Positions 1 to 5,007 are shown, counted from the first letter of the stretch. The stretch is 5,007 nt of DNA from GCA-001856825 sp038729485 (GCA_038729485.1 JAVYRX010000023.1:1-5007); one strand, 5' to 3'. Notes: generated by a model not told the origin, from the sequence alone. Numbers and translations are program-made.

Positions 1-159
1 CTTTTTAGTATAGTTGTGGTATAAGTCTTTCAATAGAGTTGGAAATGCACTCCATTCTATAGACTCCTTCATGAACTTCAGTGGATCATTTATGAAATAC
101 TGCCTGTTCTTACTCAATAGACTCATCAAGAAGGTTAGAAATGAGTAATCATGGCCATT
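1..159 (-). pseudogene. Open fragment of an unrecognised protein, running off the left edge
   Basis: The minus strand is open for 53 codons from just after a TGA at 162-160 to the window edge. The translation looks protein-like: it starts NGHDYSFLTFLMSLLSKNR, then has YFINDPLKFMKESIEW and LKDLYHNYTKK, rich in aromatic and charged residues. An in-frame ATG lies at 126-124, but no clear TATA box or ribosome site marks it as a start. The region upstream on the same strand (160-604) also has coding-like fragments in other frames. The most economical reading is therefore the 3' part of a decayed gene whose end lies outside the window. I do not recognise the family. A 53-codon open frame can occur by chance, so confidence is limited. 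Confidence 0.4.
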
Positions 160-604
160 TCATGAATAAACATTATTGTTACCATATGTGGTCACATATC
201 TAGGTTATTAGAAATTCTATCCATTCTTCCTGAAATTGCATCTCTTTCAAAAAATAGGGGAGGAAGGACTGATGCTCCCTTCCCTGTTATCCTCTTAACA
301 GCTTATCCCGGCCTAAATATCTCAGTTCCATTCCTTTTACCGCCTACAGTTATTATCCTCATGTCCTCCATATGACTTGAACTGAAGGATATACTGTCTG
401 AAAGAACTGCAATGTTATTCTTGCGCTGTTATCAACAGATGATTTCAGACAAGAAAGGCAAGACATCTTCCGTGGATTTACTGAACGTCATCCTTCAACG
501 ATGAATGCAAACTCTTATATTATTCTGGATCTGATTGATACTTTCAGCTGTCCTATCTGCTCTACCTGCAATTGAGGCCGTACCACAGCATCTGTTATCA
601 CCAC
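160..604 (-). pseudogene. Possible decayed 5' part of the same minus-strand gene
   Basis: One minus frame here carries protein-like pieces separated by stops at 497 (TGA), 434 (TGA), 431 (TAA), 305 (TAA) and 194 (TGA). Pieces include ADRTAESINQIQNNI (about 560-516), MEDMRIITVGGKRNGTEIF within 428-306, and VKRITGKGASVLPPLFFERD within 302-195. A possible start is the GTG at 604 or 601, reading VVITDAVVRPQLQ in another frame, with an A/T-rich TATA-like stretch about 25 bases upstream on that strand. The stop density (five in about 140 codons) is close to chance, so the claim rests on residue composition and on the shared strand with 1-159. The family is not recognised. Confidence 0.28.
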
Positions 605-825
605 CCTAAATCCTTACGATTTTATTTTTTTAACATTCATTCAACAATTTCTTCCTTCAAAACCAAGCAAATGCCATTTCTCTATTCAATTAACACCGAC
701 AAACCAAATGAAAAAGAAAACACATTCTATTTGCTCATTCCAAAGAGATTTCTAGAAATTAGCTTGAAATTATTGCGATTGTATTATTTAAAAAGATATT
801 TATTAAAATTTTGCATCAATTGAGC
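605..825. other. A/T-rich intergenic region upstream of the acyl-CoA synthetase
   Basis: About 220 bases of A/T-rich sequence hold no convincing gene. The plus frame open over 572-823 translates to a low-complexity, Lys/Phe/Leu/Tyr-rich chain without domain character, as A/T-rich DNA often does. The region probably holds the promoter of the gene at 826 and perhaps a promoter for the decayed minus-strand gene to its left. Confidence 0.5.
791..805 (+). promoter_or_regulatory. Probable archaeal BRE/TATA promoter for the acyl-CoA synthetase
   Basis: A purine run AAAAGA (791-796, BRE-like) precedes TATTTATTA (797-805), centred about 25 bases before the ATG at 826. That spacing is expected when transcription starts at or next to the start codon, which is common in Thermoplasmatales. 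No Shine-Dalgarno sequence precedes the ATG. The surrounding DNA is A/T-rich, so a chance match is possible. Confidence 0.45.
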
Positions 826-2805
826 ATGTTAGAAAATCTTTTTTATCCTAAGTCCATCGCAATAGTTGGTGCATCTAATAATAGGGAGAAAATTGGCAAT
901 ATACTCGTAAGAAATATTAAATTAACCTATAAAGGTAAAATTTTTCCAGTTAATTATAAGGATCCTGTCATCGAAAACATTCCCGCATACAAATCGCTAA
1001 AAGAGATTCAGGAACAGGTTGACCTGGTCATTATAAGTGTCCCTAGAGGCAGTGTGCCGGACATCATGGAAGAAATAGGTCTCATAGGGACAAAAGCTGC
1101 AGTGATCATATCATCTGGATTCAGAGAAGTAGACGAGAAGGGTAAAGCGCTTGAAGACAGTATAAGCAAAATTGCGCAAAAGTACGGAATACGGTTCCTA
1201 GGGCCTAATACCATGGGTTTTGCAACTCCGGCTTTCAACGCGACCTTCGCTTATGCAGATGTTAAACCGGGAAATATTGCAATTGTGGCCCAATCTGGTG
1301 GAATGGGGGCATACATGCTTGACTGGGCACAGAAAACTAAGACTGGCTTGAGTTTCTTTGTGAGTATGGGAAATCAGACTGACTTGAATGAGATAGATAT
1401 ATTCCAATTTCTGGCGAATGATGTAAACACAGGGGCAATCTTCACTTATTTGGAGGGAGTTGCAGATGGTAACCGTTTTCTCTCTGAGGTTCCCGATGTC
1501 ATCAAGAAAAAACCTGTTATATTCATAAAGGGAGGGACAGGAAAGTATGGCTCTCTTGCAGTGAAAACGCATACAGGTAGCATAGCTGGCTCTTTCGAAC
1601 TATTCAGGGCTGCAGTCAGAACTGTAGGAGGTATACTTGTTGAAAATCTGGACGATTTTCTCAACCTTGTGAAGATAGTGCAGTCAGATGAGAAATATCT
1701 AAGTGACATATTGGTGGTGACCAACTCTGGTGGTCATGGCGTTTTGACAACAGACGAAATTGAAAGACAATCGATGAATTTAATCTCTATTCCAGATGAT
1801 GTCAGTTCCAAACTACGAAATATTCTGCCAGAGCAAAGTACTCCCAAAAACCCTCTTGACCTTTCAGGTGATGCAAACGGTGACAGGTACTGGAATGCAC
1901 TGAATATTGTCAAGGATCTTGAGTCTACCAAGCTTGTATTAGCCCAGTCCCTTGAAACTGTGAGCTGTACGGAGGTAGCCAAAGTGATGGTGAAATTCAG
2001 AAACAAGAGAATTATCGGCGTCTTGATGGGGGCAGACTCTGAGGGCGCTCTTCGTGTGCTCTCATCCGCAGGGATCCCCGCATTCAGTTACCCAGAGGAC
2101 GCCGTTAAAGCAATTAAATATATTTCAGGAATTAGAAATCCCTCGGTGAAAATAAGAGTTTCTGAACCTGAAAGGGGGGCGCTTGAAATCGTAAGAGGAA
2201 AAAAGAGTCTTAGTGATGAGGAATCTTTGAAATTGATGGGAATCTATGGGATCAAGACTCCAGAATGGGCTGTATCCTCAAATCTGTTAGAAATCAAGGG
2301 GGCTGCATCAAAAATGGGTTTCCCTGTTGTGATGAAGATTTCATCTGATCAGTCAATGCACAAGACTGACGTGGGAGGAGTTATAATGAATGTAGATGAA
2401 AAAAACGTCGAAGAAGCCTTTGAGACCCTGATTACAAAAACCGGCAGGGTGATGGTACAGAAACAGCTTTCCGGGGCAGAGGTATTCGTGGGGGGGTTGA
2501 TGGACGCCAGTTTTGGTCCTGCTGTATTAGTTGGTCCAGGAGGCATCTATGTGGAGGTCCTGAAGAGCATCAGTTATGGATTGTCACCAATTTCAGAAAA
2601 CGAGGCACTTGACATGCTGAAGGATAGTAAAGTGCTTGGTCTGCTTAAGGCAAGAAACAGGAACTACGATACAGGTGCTACAATAAGGTCTGTTACTGCT
2701 ATTTCTCGTATGATAGAGGATCTCAACATTAAAGAAATGGATATCAACCCCTTAATAGTTAATGATAAAGGAGCATATGCTGTCGATGTTAGAATAGTAC
2801 TATAG
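826..2805 (+). CDS. ADP-forming acyl-CoA (acetyl-CoA) synthetase, fused alpha-beta chain
   Basis: This enzyme class converts acyl-CoA, ADP and phosphate to the acid, CoA and ATP in the cytoplasm. It is the main substrate-level phosphorylation step of sugar and amino-acid fermentation in many archaea. The 659 residues follow alpha-beta order. First comes a CoA-binding Rossmann domain (about 1-125, IAIVGAS at 11-17, GPNTMG at 126-131). A succinyl-CoA-ligase-like flavodoxin domain follows, with AQSGG at 155-159 and KTHTGSIAG, where His249 is the expected phosphorylated histidine. A second such domain carries TNSGGHG (299-305) and NPLDLSGDA (342-350). The C-terminal ATP-grasp part (about 460-659) has HKTDVGG, where His512 is the expected second phospho-histidine, and EMDINP (637-642). 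I chose ATG 826 over TTG 811 or 820 because MLENLFYPKSIAIVGAS matches the usual N-terminus and the TATA spacing fits. All expected residues are present, so it should be active. The acyl substrate cannot be read from the sequence. Confidence 0.95.
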   Translation: MLENLFYPKSIAIVGASNNREKIGNILVRNIKLTYKGKIFPVNYKDPVIENIPAYKSLKEIQEQVDLVIISVPRGSVPDIMEEIGLIGTKAAVIISSGFREVDEKGKALEDSISKIAQKYGIRFLGPNTMGFATPAFNATFAYADVKPGNIAIVAQSGGMGAYMLDWAQKTKTGLSFFVSMGNQTDLNEIDIFQFLANDVNTGAIFTYLEGVADGNRFLSEVPDVIKKKPVIFIKGGTGKYGSLAVKTHTGSIAGSFELFRAAVRTVGGILVENLDDFLNLVKIVQSDEKYLSDILVVTNSGGHGVLTTDEIERQSMNLISIPDDVSSKLRNILPEQSTPKNPLDLSGDANGDRYWNALNIVKDLESTKLVLAQSLETVSCTEVAKVMVKFRNKRIIGVLMGADSEGALRVLSSAGIPAFSYPEDAVKAIKYISGIRNPSVKIRVSEPERGALEIVRGKKSLSDEESLKLMGIYGIKTPEWAVSSNLLEIKGAASKMGFPVVMKISSDQSMHKTDVGGVIMNVDEKNVEEAFETLITKTGRVMVQKQLSGAEVFVGGLMDASFGPAVLVGPGGIYVEVLKSISYGLSPISENEALDMLKDSKVLGLLKARNRNYDTGATIRSVTAISRMIEDLNIKEMDINPLIVNDKGAYAVDVRIVL

Positions 2806-2875
2806 GTTAGGTGACTATCATCCACAAAGCTATTATCGGCACACAGGACTTTGGCAATCAAGAGCGCAGTATGTC

Positions 2876-3169
2876 TTACTGATTATTATGGTGTCTGCGG
2901 CCCTTCATTTTTTCTTTAAGATGTTTATCAATGGTATCAATGAAGATCGAGGTATCCTTCACATTGGAAAGTTTATCCGCGAGCTCCTTTTCGCCTATTG
3001 ATCTGAGCCAAGCACATATATGACCTTCACTAACGTGCCAGTCTATTGCCCTAGGGTCATACTTTGCAATGCACTTGACTGTATAAAGCAAACTTTTTAC
3101 GTCGCAGGCAACTCCTATTGTCTTATCGAATGACTTGAAGTAAAATGGTTCCATGCTTCTATATGTCAT
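2876..3169 (-). CDS. Small conserved-looking archaeal protein, function unknown (97 aa)
   Basis: This 97-residue soluble protein is convergent with the acyl-CoA synthetase, leaving 70 bases between the two stops. Its core reads like one compact domain: an N-terminal strand with PFYFKS (residues 8-13), a helix over DVKSLLYTVKCIA, then DWHVSEGHICAWL (43-55) and IGEKELADKL (58-67). The pattern of His, Gly and Trp followed by GxxELAxxL resembles small archaeal domains of unknown function (DUF5752-like). That comparison is from memory and is weak. The tail (about 84-97) is Lys/Arg/His-rich and may bind nucleic acid or be disordered. Two starts are possible: ATG 3169 (used here) or ATG 3154, which begins MEPFYFK right at the domain edge and has CATTTATTGG about 22 bases upstream. 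No signal peptide or membrane segment is visible. Cys22 and Cys33 do not form a recognisable metal site. Confidence 0.7.
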   Translation of the reverse strand: MTYRSMEPFYFKSFDKTIGVACDVKSLLYTVKCIAKYDPRAIDWHVSEGHICAWLRSIGEKELADKLSNVKDTSIFIDTIDKHLKEKMKGRRHHNNQ

Positions 3170-3236
3170 ACCAATAAATGAACTTTGATGTCACTATTTC
3201 CAAAAAACACGCAACCGATTGTCGTGTCGGAATTTT

Positions 3237-3268
3237 TTGCCTGCTCGTTGCTTCCGTTTAACAGGCAA
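3237..3268. repeat. Inverted repeat / hairpin with a competing alternative pairing
   Basis: TTGCCTG (3237-3243) and CAGGCAA (3262-3268) can form a perfect 7-bp stem around an 18-base loop. The left arm can instead pair as TTTTGCC (3235-3241) with GGCAAAA (3273-3279), so the two hairpins exclude each other. It lies about 70 bases upstream of the small minus-strand gene. It could be a regulatory or terminator structure, or chance. Confidence 0.35.
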
Positions 3269-3468
3269 GTATGGCAAAATTTCATGTTAGGGTGAATATA
3301 AATTCCCAATTATGAAATGACCATATCGAATTCAATATTGTGAGTTAAGAACATAGGGAGGTATTTACAAAGAAAGGGTAAGGGGCAGAGGTTATCACCG
3401 ATAAGAGATGCCCACTAGAATCGTTTACGCAATAGGTGCGGGATCCGGGGCCTTTATTGCCTCTGAAA

Positions 3469-3564
3469 TTAATTGAATCCTTCTAGAATTATGTCATTGA
3501 TATCAGGTACTATTCCTCTAATATTAGCTGATTTTACTACAATTAAAGCCTGCTCTAATATACC
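3469..3564 (-). pseudogene. Possible C-terminal remnant of a PIN/DUF3368-like protein
   Basis: Between a TAA at 3567-3565 and a TAA at 3471-3469 the minus strand reads 31 codons, beginning GILEQALIVVKSANIRGIVP and ending DINDIILEGFN. The order GIL, then a hydrophobic helix, then I-x-x-I-V-P-D-I, then a Leu/Ile helix ending in GF resembles the C-terminal end of archaeal DUF3368 (PIN-like nuclease, toxin-type) proteins. Upstream, similarity could only continue through frameshifts. It is short, and the opposite strand is also open here, so this is a low-confidence call. Confidence 0.22.
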
Positions 3565-3813
3565 TTAGAGATACTTACTTTGAAATTGTTAGTACTAGCT
3601 CTTATTCGTTAGGTCAAGCTATAAATATTTCAAATCTTTCTCCTTCTCTAGTTTACTCCCTATTGCATGATATCCGTCGTCTTCAAAAGATTGGGCGTCT
3701 TGCTTACTCTGTCAGGCGAAAATCCCCCTTAAGCTTTGACGAGTAAGGCATGGAAAAGGTTCATGGTGCTTTTGAACAGTAGAGGTTTAGCGAGACAAAA
3801 CCAATCATATAAA
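3528..3813 (+). pseudogene. Possible frameshifted remnant of a winged-helix DNA-binding protein
   Basis: The plus strand is open for 72 codons (3528-3743, TAA 3744-3746). The translation includes YSLGQAINISNLSPSLVYSL followed by LHDIRRLQKIGRLAYSVRR, which has the spacing of a helix-turn-helix with a recognition helix and a turn into a wing. There is no ATG or GTG start; the only in-frame TTG (3663) lies late. A +1 shift near 3743 would extend it into SKAWKRFMVLLNSRGLARQ up to where AlaX ends on the other strand. This overlaps the PIN-like reading of the minus strand, so at most one of the two is right. Confidence 0.25.
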
Positions 3814-4398
3814 TCATTTCAGTCTAATTTCGGCTCTCTCGTCGTGCAGACCCTTGCTTCTATATTTCACAAAGTCAATCCCCCCCAACTTGCTTTGTGT
3901 TTGAAACGTGGATCCCCCATCCATCTGAGTTTCGAATCCTTCAATGACTATGACCCTTACCTCATTTAGCCGTTGCAGAAACTCCTTACTTGGTTGGGTT
4001 CTAGAGAGGTTGGTTACGTTGAGTGCCTCGTCTTTTTTAAGTATCTGTGGATAAACTCTGCGTGAAGAATCCACGATTTCCTGTGCTCTAGATGTTATGG
4101 AAACAGCAGTATTCTTATCCATACCAGGAATGTCAGAATCTATTCTTGCCCTGTCATCATATATTTGGCCACCGATAACAGACACGTGATATCCGTTCTC
4201 GACGGCCCCATCTATTATCTGAAATGCAGTGTGAAGACGCATGTGCATAAGTCTCTTTTCCTGGTCAATAATCCCGTGAGCTTGATCACCCTCTGATAAA
4301 CTTGTCTGATGATCAATGATGTGAATTATTTGGTCTCTATCGCTTTTGACTTCTGCTTTGTTTAATGAATAACTAAGCTGTCCGGAGTCCCAGACTCC
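3814..4398 (-). pseudogene. alaX: AlaX-type alanyl-tRNA editing protein, N-terminally truncated, zinc ligands lost
   Basis: AlaX proteins hydrolyse mischarged Ser- or Gly-tRNA(Ala) in trans using a zinc ion held by HxxxH and CxxxH motifs. The frame is open for 195 codons including the stop. Residues upstream of ATG 4248 (DSGQLSYSLNKAEV, then LSEGDQAHGIIDQEKRL) match the Gly-rich entry and barrel of AlaX-M proteins, so the gene once began further upstream. A TGA at 4401-4399 and the neighbouring 102-aa gene cut it there. From ATG 4248 (144 aa) the editing domain runs MRLHTAFQII, GGQIYDDRARIDSDIP, VRVIVIEGFETQ and DGGST. HxxxH has become H6-x3-Q10, and the C-G-G-T-H site has become D110-GGS-T114, so three of four zinc ligands are missing. 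ATG 4248 is the only start available in the fragment. The family assignment is firm. Normal editing is unlikely, though a zinc-free role for the 144-aa product cannot be excluded. Confidence 0.8.
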
Positions 4399-4681
4399 TC
4401 AGTTCTTCCCTCTTGGGTACAACTTCCCACTCCGACACCTTTGCACCTTTCCTCTTCAGGAATGTCAGCACCTTCCTCTCGTCTTCCCTCCTTATCATGA
4501 ACAGACCCTTGGAATACCTGATGTGCTTTATCCCGTCAAGGAAGCCCTCCTTCCTTGAGATGTACCTGCCGTAGTACGAGTGGCTGGTATATCCGTAGAT
4601 CTCCCTGTAGAACCTTGATATGTCTGCCCTGCTCCTCCCCCTGTACTCCATGGTGAAGGAGATCAGTATAGTCGTCACCAT
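4373..4681 (-). CDS. Basic 102-aa protein of unknown function, divergent from the transposase fragment
   Basis: I do not recognise this protein. ATG 4681 is preferred over longer frames (to 4849) or ATG 4651, because a TATA box is centred 26-27 bases upstream and MVTTILISFT forms a clean first strand. By eye the predicted order is strand (2-10), helix (18-29, ADISRFYREIYG), a Tyr-rich stretch GYTSHSYYGRY (30-40), strand (52-64, KHIRYSKGLFMIR), helix (66-79) and strand (81-89, KVSEWEVVP). This is a ferredoxin-like arrangement that could be compared with Cas2 or PaaX C-terminal folds. It is Arg/Lys-rich, suggesting nucleic-acid contact. Arginine codons are AGG 14 times out of 15. The exception, CGG at residue 100, lies in the last four residues (LRTA), which overlap AlaX-frame DNA and may have been acquired at the junction. 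It shares a promoter with the divergent transposase fragment, suggesting they belong to one element. Confidence 0.7.
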   Translation of the reverse strand: MVTTILISFTMEYRGRSRADISRFYREIYGYTSHSYYGRYISRKEGFLDGIKHIRYSKGLFMIRREDERKVLTFLKRKGAKVSEWEVVPKREELRSLGLRTA

Positions 4682-4702
4682 GGAAGTATGAATTGGAACG
4701 GC

Positions 4703-4712
4703 AATATAAAAA
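4703..4712. promoter_or_regulatory. Single shared TATA box for two divergent leaderless starts
   Basis: AATATAAAAA (4703-4712) is the only TATA-like element between the divergent ATGs at 4681 (minus) and 4734 (plus). Its midpoint (4707.5) is exactly midway, so each ATG lies about 26-27 bases away, the expected distance to a leaderless start. On the minus strand it reads TTTTTATATT. No Shine-Dalgarno sequence is seen for either gene. Confidence 0.6.
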
Positions 4713-4730
4713 CAGTTGTATACAACAGTT
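4711..4730. promoter_or_regulatory. Palindrome and direct repeat between TATA and transposase start (operator-like)
   Basis: GTTGTATACAAC (4715-4726) is a perfect 12-bp palindrome. AACAGTT also occurs twice as a direct repeat 13 bases apart (4711-4717 and 4724-4730). The palindrome sits between the TATA box and the transposase ATG, where a bound repressor would block transposase initiation, but outside the TATA-to-start interval of the 102-aa gene. It could instead be part of the element's terminal repeat. Confidence 0.45.
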
Positions 4731-4733
4731 ATA

Positions 4734-4943
4734 ATGTCCAGATGGGGTAAGAGGTTCATAGACAGGAGGGACTGGAAAAGGTACAACGAAGAACTAGTTG
4801 TGAGGGGTGAGTTCTTCCTGGATATATCGTTCAGTGATGAGTGGTTCATGGAACTTGGGAAGATGAACTATTCAAAGAGGGGAGGACAGTTATTACTGCG
4901 AATATCCCTGCTACTCCGGTGTTCACATCCTTCAGGGCTCTGA
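4734..4943 (+). pseudogene. Transposase N-terminal fragment (IS5/IS4-like), truncated
   Basis: The open frame encodes 69 residues. The first ~51, MSRWGKRFIDRRDWKRYNEE, then LVVRGEFFLD and ELGKMNYSKRGG, match the N-terminal domain of archaeal IS5/IS4-like DDE transposases. In those proteins this part is followed by a longer region with the catalytic acids. Here similarity stops at the GG of KRGG (about 4886). The remaining residues (LLLRISLLLRCSHPSGL) are antisense to a cobS fragment, so they are read-through into foreign DNA. No catalytic residues remain, so it cannot transpose by itself. ATG 4734 is preferred to TTG 4716 because of the TATA spacing and because MSRWG is the usual beginning. 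Arginine codons in the genuine part are six AGG and one AGA, like the divergent 102-aa gene and unlike AlaX. Confidence 0.75.
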
Positions 4944-5007
4944 CTTTTTGATCCCTCCCCCCTTTCTTCATGACGCCATCTGAGAAGTCAGCCAACCCAT
5001 CCAAGTG
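4846..5007 (-). pseudogene. cobS: Adenosylcobinamide-GDP ribazoletransferase (CobS) fragment, C-terminus lost
   Basis: CobS is the membrane enzyme that joins adenosylcobinamide-GDP to alpha-ribazole (or its phosphate) in the last steps of cobalamin synthesis. From the right edge the minus strand reads HLDGLADFSDG, then VMKKGGRDQKVRALKDVNTG and VAGIFAVITV. The HLDGLAD signature and the KD-x-x-x-G-x-x-G segment, followed by the start of a membrane helix, are characteristic, and NHLDGLxDFxDG is typical of archaeal members. Similarity ends at about 4885. The next codons (LPSLNSSSSQVP, TGA 4848-4846) are antisense to the transposase fragment. The 5' part lies beyond 5007. Since this motif lies roughly 80-100 residues into a protein of about 230-250, about half of CobS is missing, including most membrane helices, so the product should be inactive. 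Confidence 0.75.

Larger units (their letters stand above)
3170..3813. other. Long region without an intact gene; hairpin and coding remnants
   Basis: No frame here gives a convincing complete gene. It contains a hairpin-forming stretch (3235-3279), a 22-codon plus-strand frame at 3408-3476 (MPTRIVYAIGAGSGAFIASE...), and overlapping protein-like fragments on both strands between 3469 and 3813 that cannot both be real. A good TATA-like motif, TATAAATA, lies at 3620-3627 on the plus strand, but only a 21-codon frame (ATG 3667) follows it. The appearance is of decayed accessory DNA. Confidence 0.5.

Noticed and set aside
572..823. Plus-strand 83-codon frame
   Set aside because: Low-complexity A/T-driven composition, no domain character, overlaps the promoter of the acyl-CoA synthetase and its start codon region.
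811..825. TTG 811 or TTG 820 as start of the acyl-CoA synthetase
   Set aside because: The ATG at 826 gives the usual family N-terminus (MLENLFYPKSIAIVGAS) and sits about 25 bases from the TATA box; the five extra residues match nothing expected.
1198..1572. Minus-strand 124-codon frame and other minus frames inside 1008-2861
   Set aside because: Shadows of the strongly supported plus-strand acyl-CoA synthetase.
3408..3476. 22-codon plus frame MPTRIVYAIGAGSGAFIASE...
   Set aside because: Gly-rich and appealing, but too short, no promoter at the right spacing, and could be chance.
3736..3969. Plus-strand 77-codon frame
   Set aside because: From 3814 on it is antisense to AlaX; only its first part is mentioned as a possible extension of a decayed plus-strand gene.
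4682..4849. N-terminal extension of the 102-aa protein to ATG 4849
   Set aside because: The extra 56 residues are antisense to the transposase N-terminus and cross the shared promoter; the leaderless ATG at 4681 explains the data better.
4846..5007. Generic membrane protein instead of CobS
   Set aside because: HLDGLAD followed by the KDxxTG-x-x-G segment is specific enough for CobS, although only 53 codons are visible.
1..5007. CRISPR array, tRNA or rRNA genes
   Set aside because: No regularly spaced repeats and no recognisable tRNA T-arm/anticodon pattern or rRNA core sequence on either strand by eye.

Overview
The window looks like a piece of an archaeal chromosome, most likely from a Thermoplasmatota (Thermoplasmatales-like) organism. 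This is an inference from several signs: an ADP-forming acyl-CoA synthetase, an archaeal-style CobS and an AlaX editing protein. Starts that look leaderless, with A/T-rich TATA boxes about 25-27 bases before the ATG and no Shine-Dalgarno sequence, point the same way. No rRNA, tRNA or CRISPR array was recognised. Only one gene, the acyl-CoA synthetase, is clearly intact and assigned to a family. Much of the rest is decayed or rearranged.

Layout: 1-604 holds minus-strand protein-like fragments in several frames, probably a decayed gene of unknown family running off the left edge. 605-825 is A/T-rich promoter DNA. 826-2802 (stop to 2805) is the fused alpha-beta ADP-forming acyl-CoA synthetase on the plus strand. 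It converges on a small minus-strand gene of unknown function (2876-3169). 3170-3813 has no convincing intact gene, only a hairpin region and short remnants. 3814-4398 (minus) is the middle and C-terminal part of an AlaX-type tRNA editing protein. It lacks its N-terminus and three of its four zinc ligands.

The most interesting part is 4373-4889. This roughly 0.5-kb unit has strongly AGG-biased arginine codons and sits exactly between two broken host genes: AlaX, whose N-terminus is lost on the left, and CobS, whose C-terminal half is lost on the right (4885-5007). It carries two divergent genes, an unrecognised basic 102-residue protein on the minus strand and the first ~51 residues of an IS5/IS4-like transposase on the plus strand. 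Both ATGs lie at equal distance from one shared TATA box, with a perfect 12-bp palindrome on the transposase side. The simplest reading is a mobile-element remnant that mediated a deletion joining cobS to alaX. A two-gene mobile unit with a symmetric bidirectional promoter is the candidate novelty.

The surviving genes do not form one pathway. The acyl-CoA synthetase serves energy metabolism, CobS belonged to cobalamin synthesis and AlaX to tRNA proofreading.
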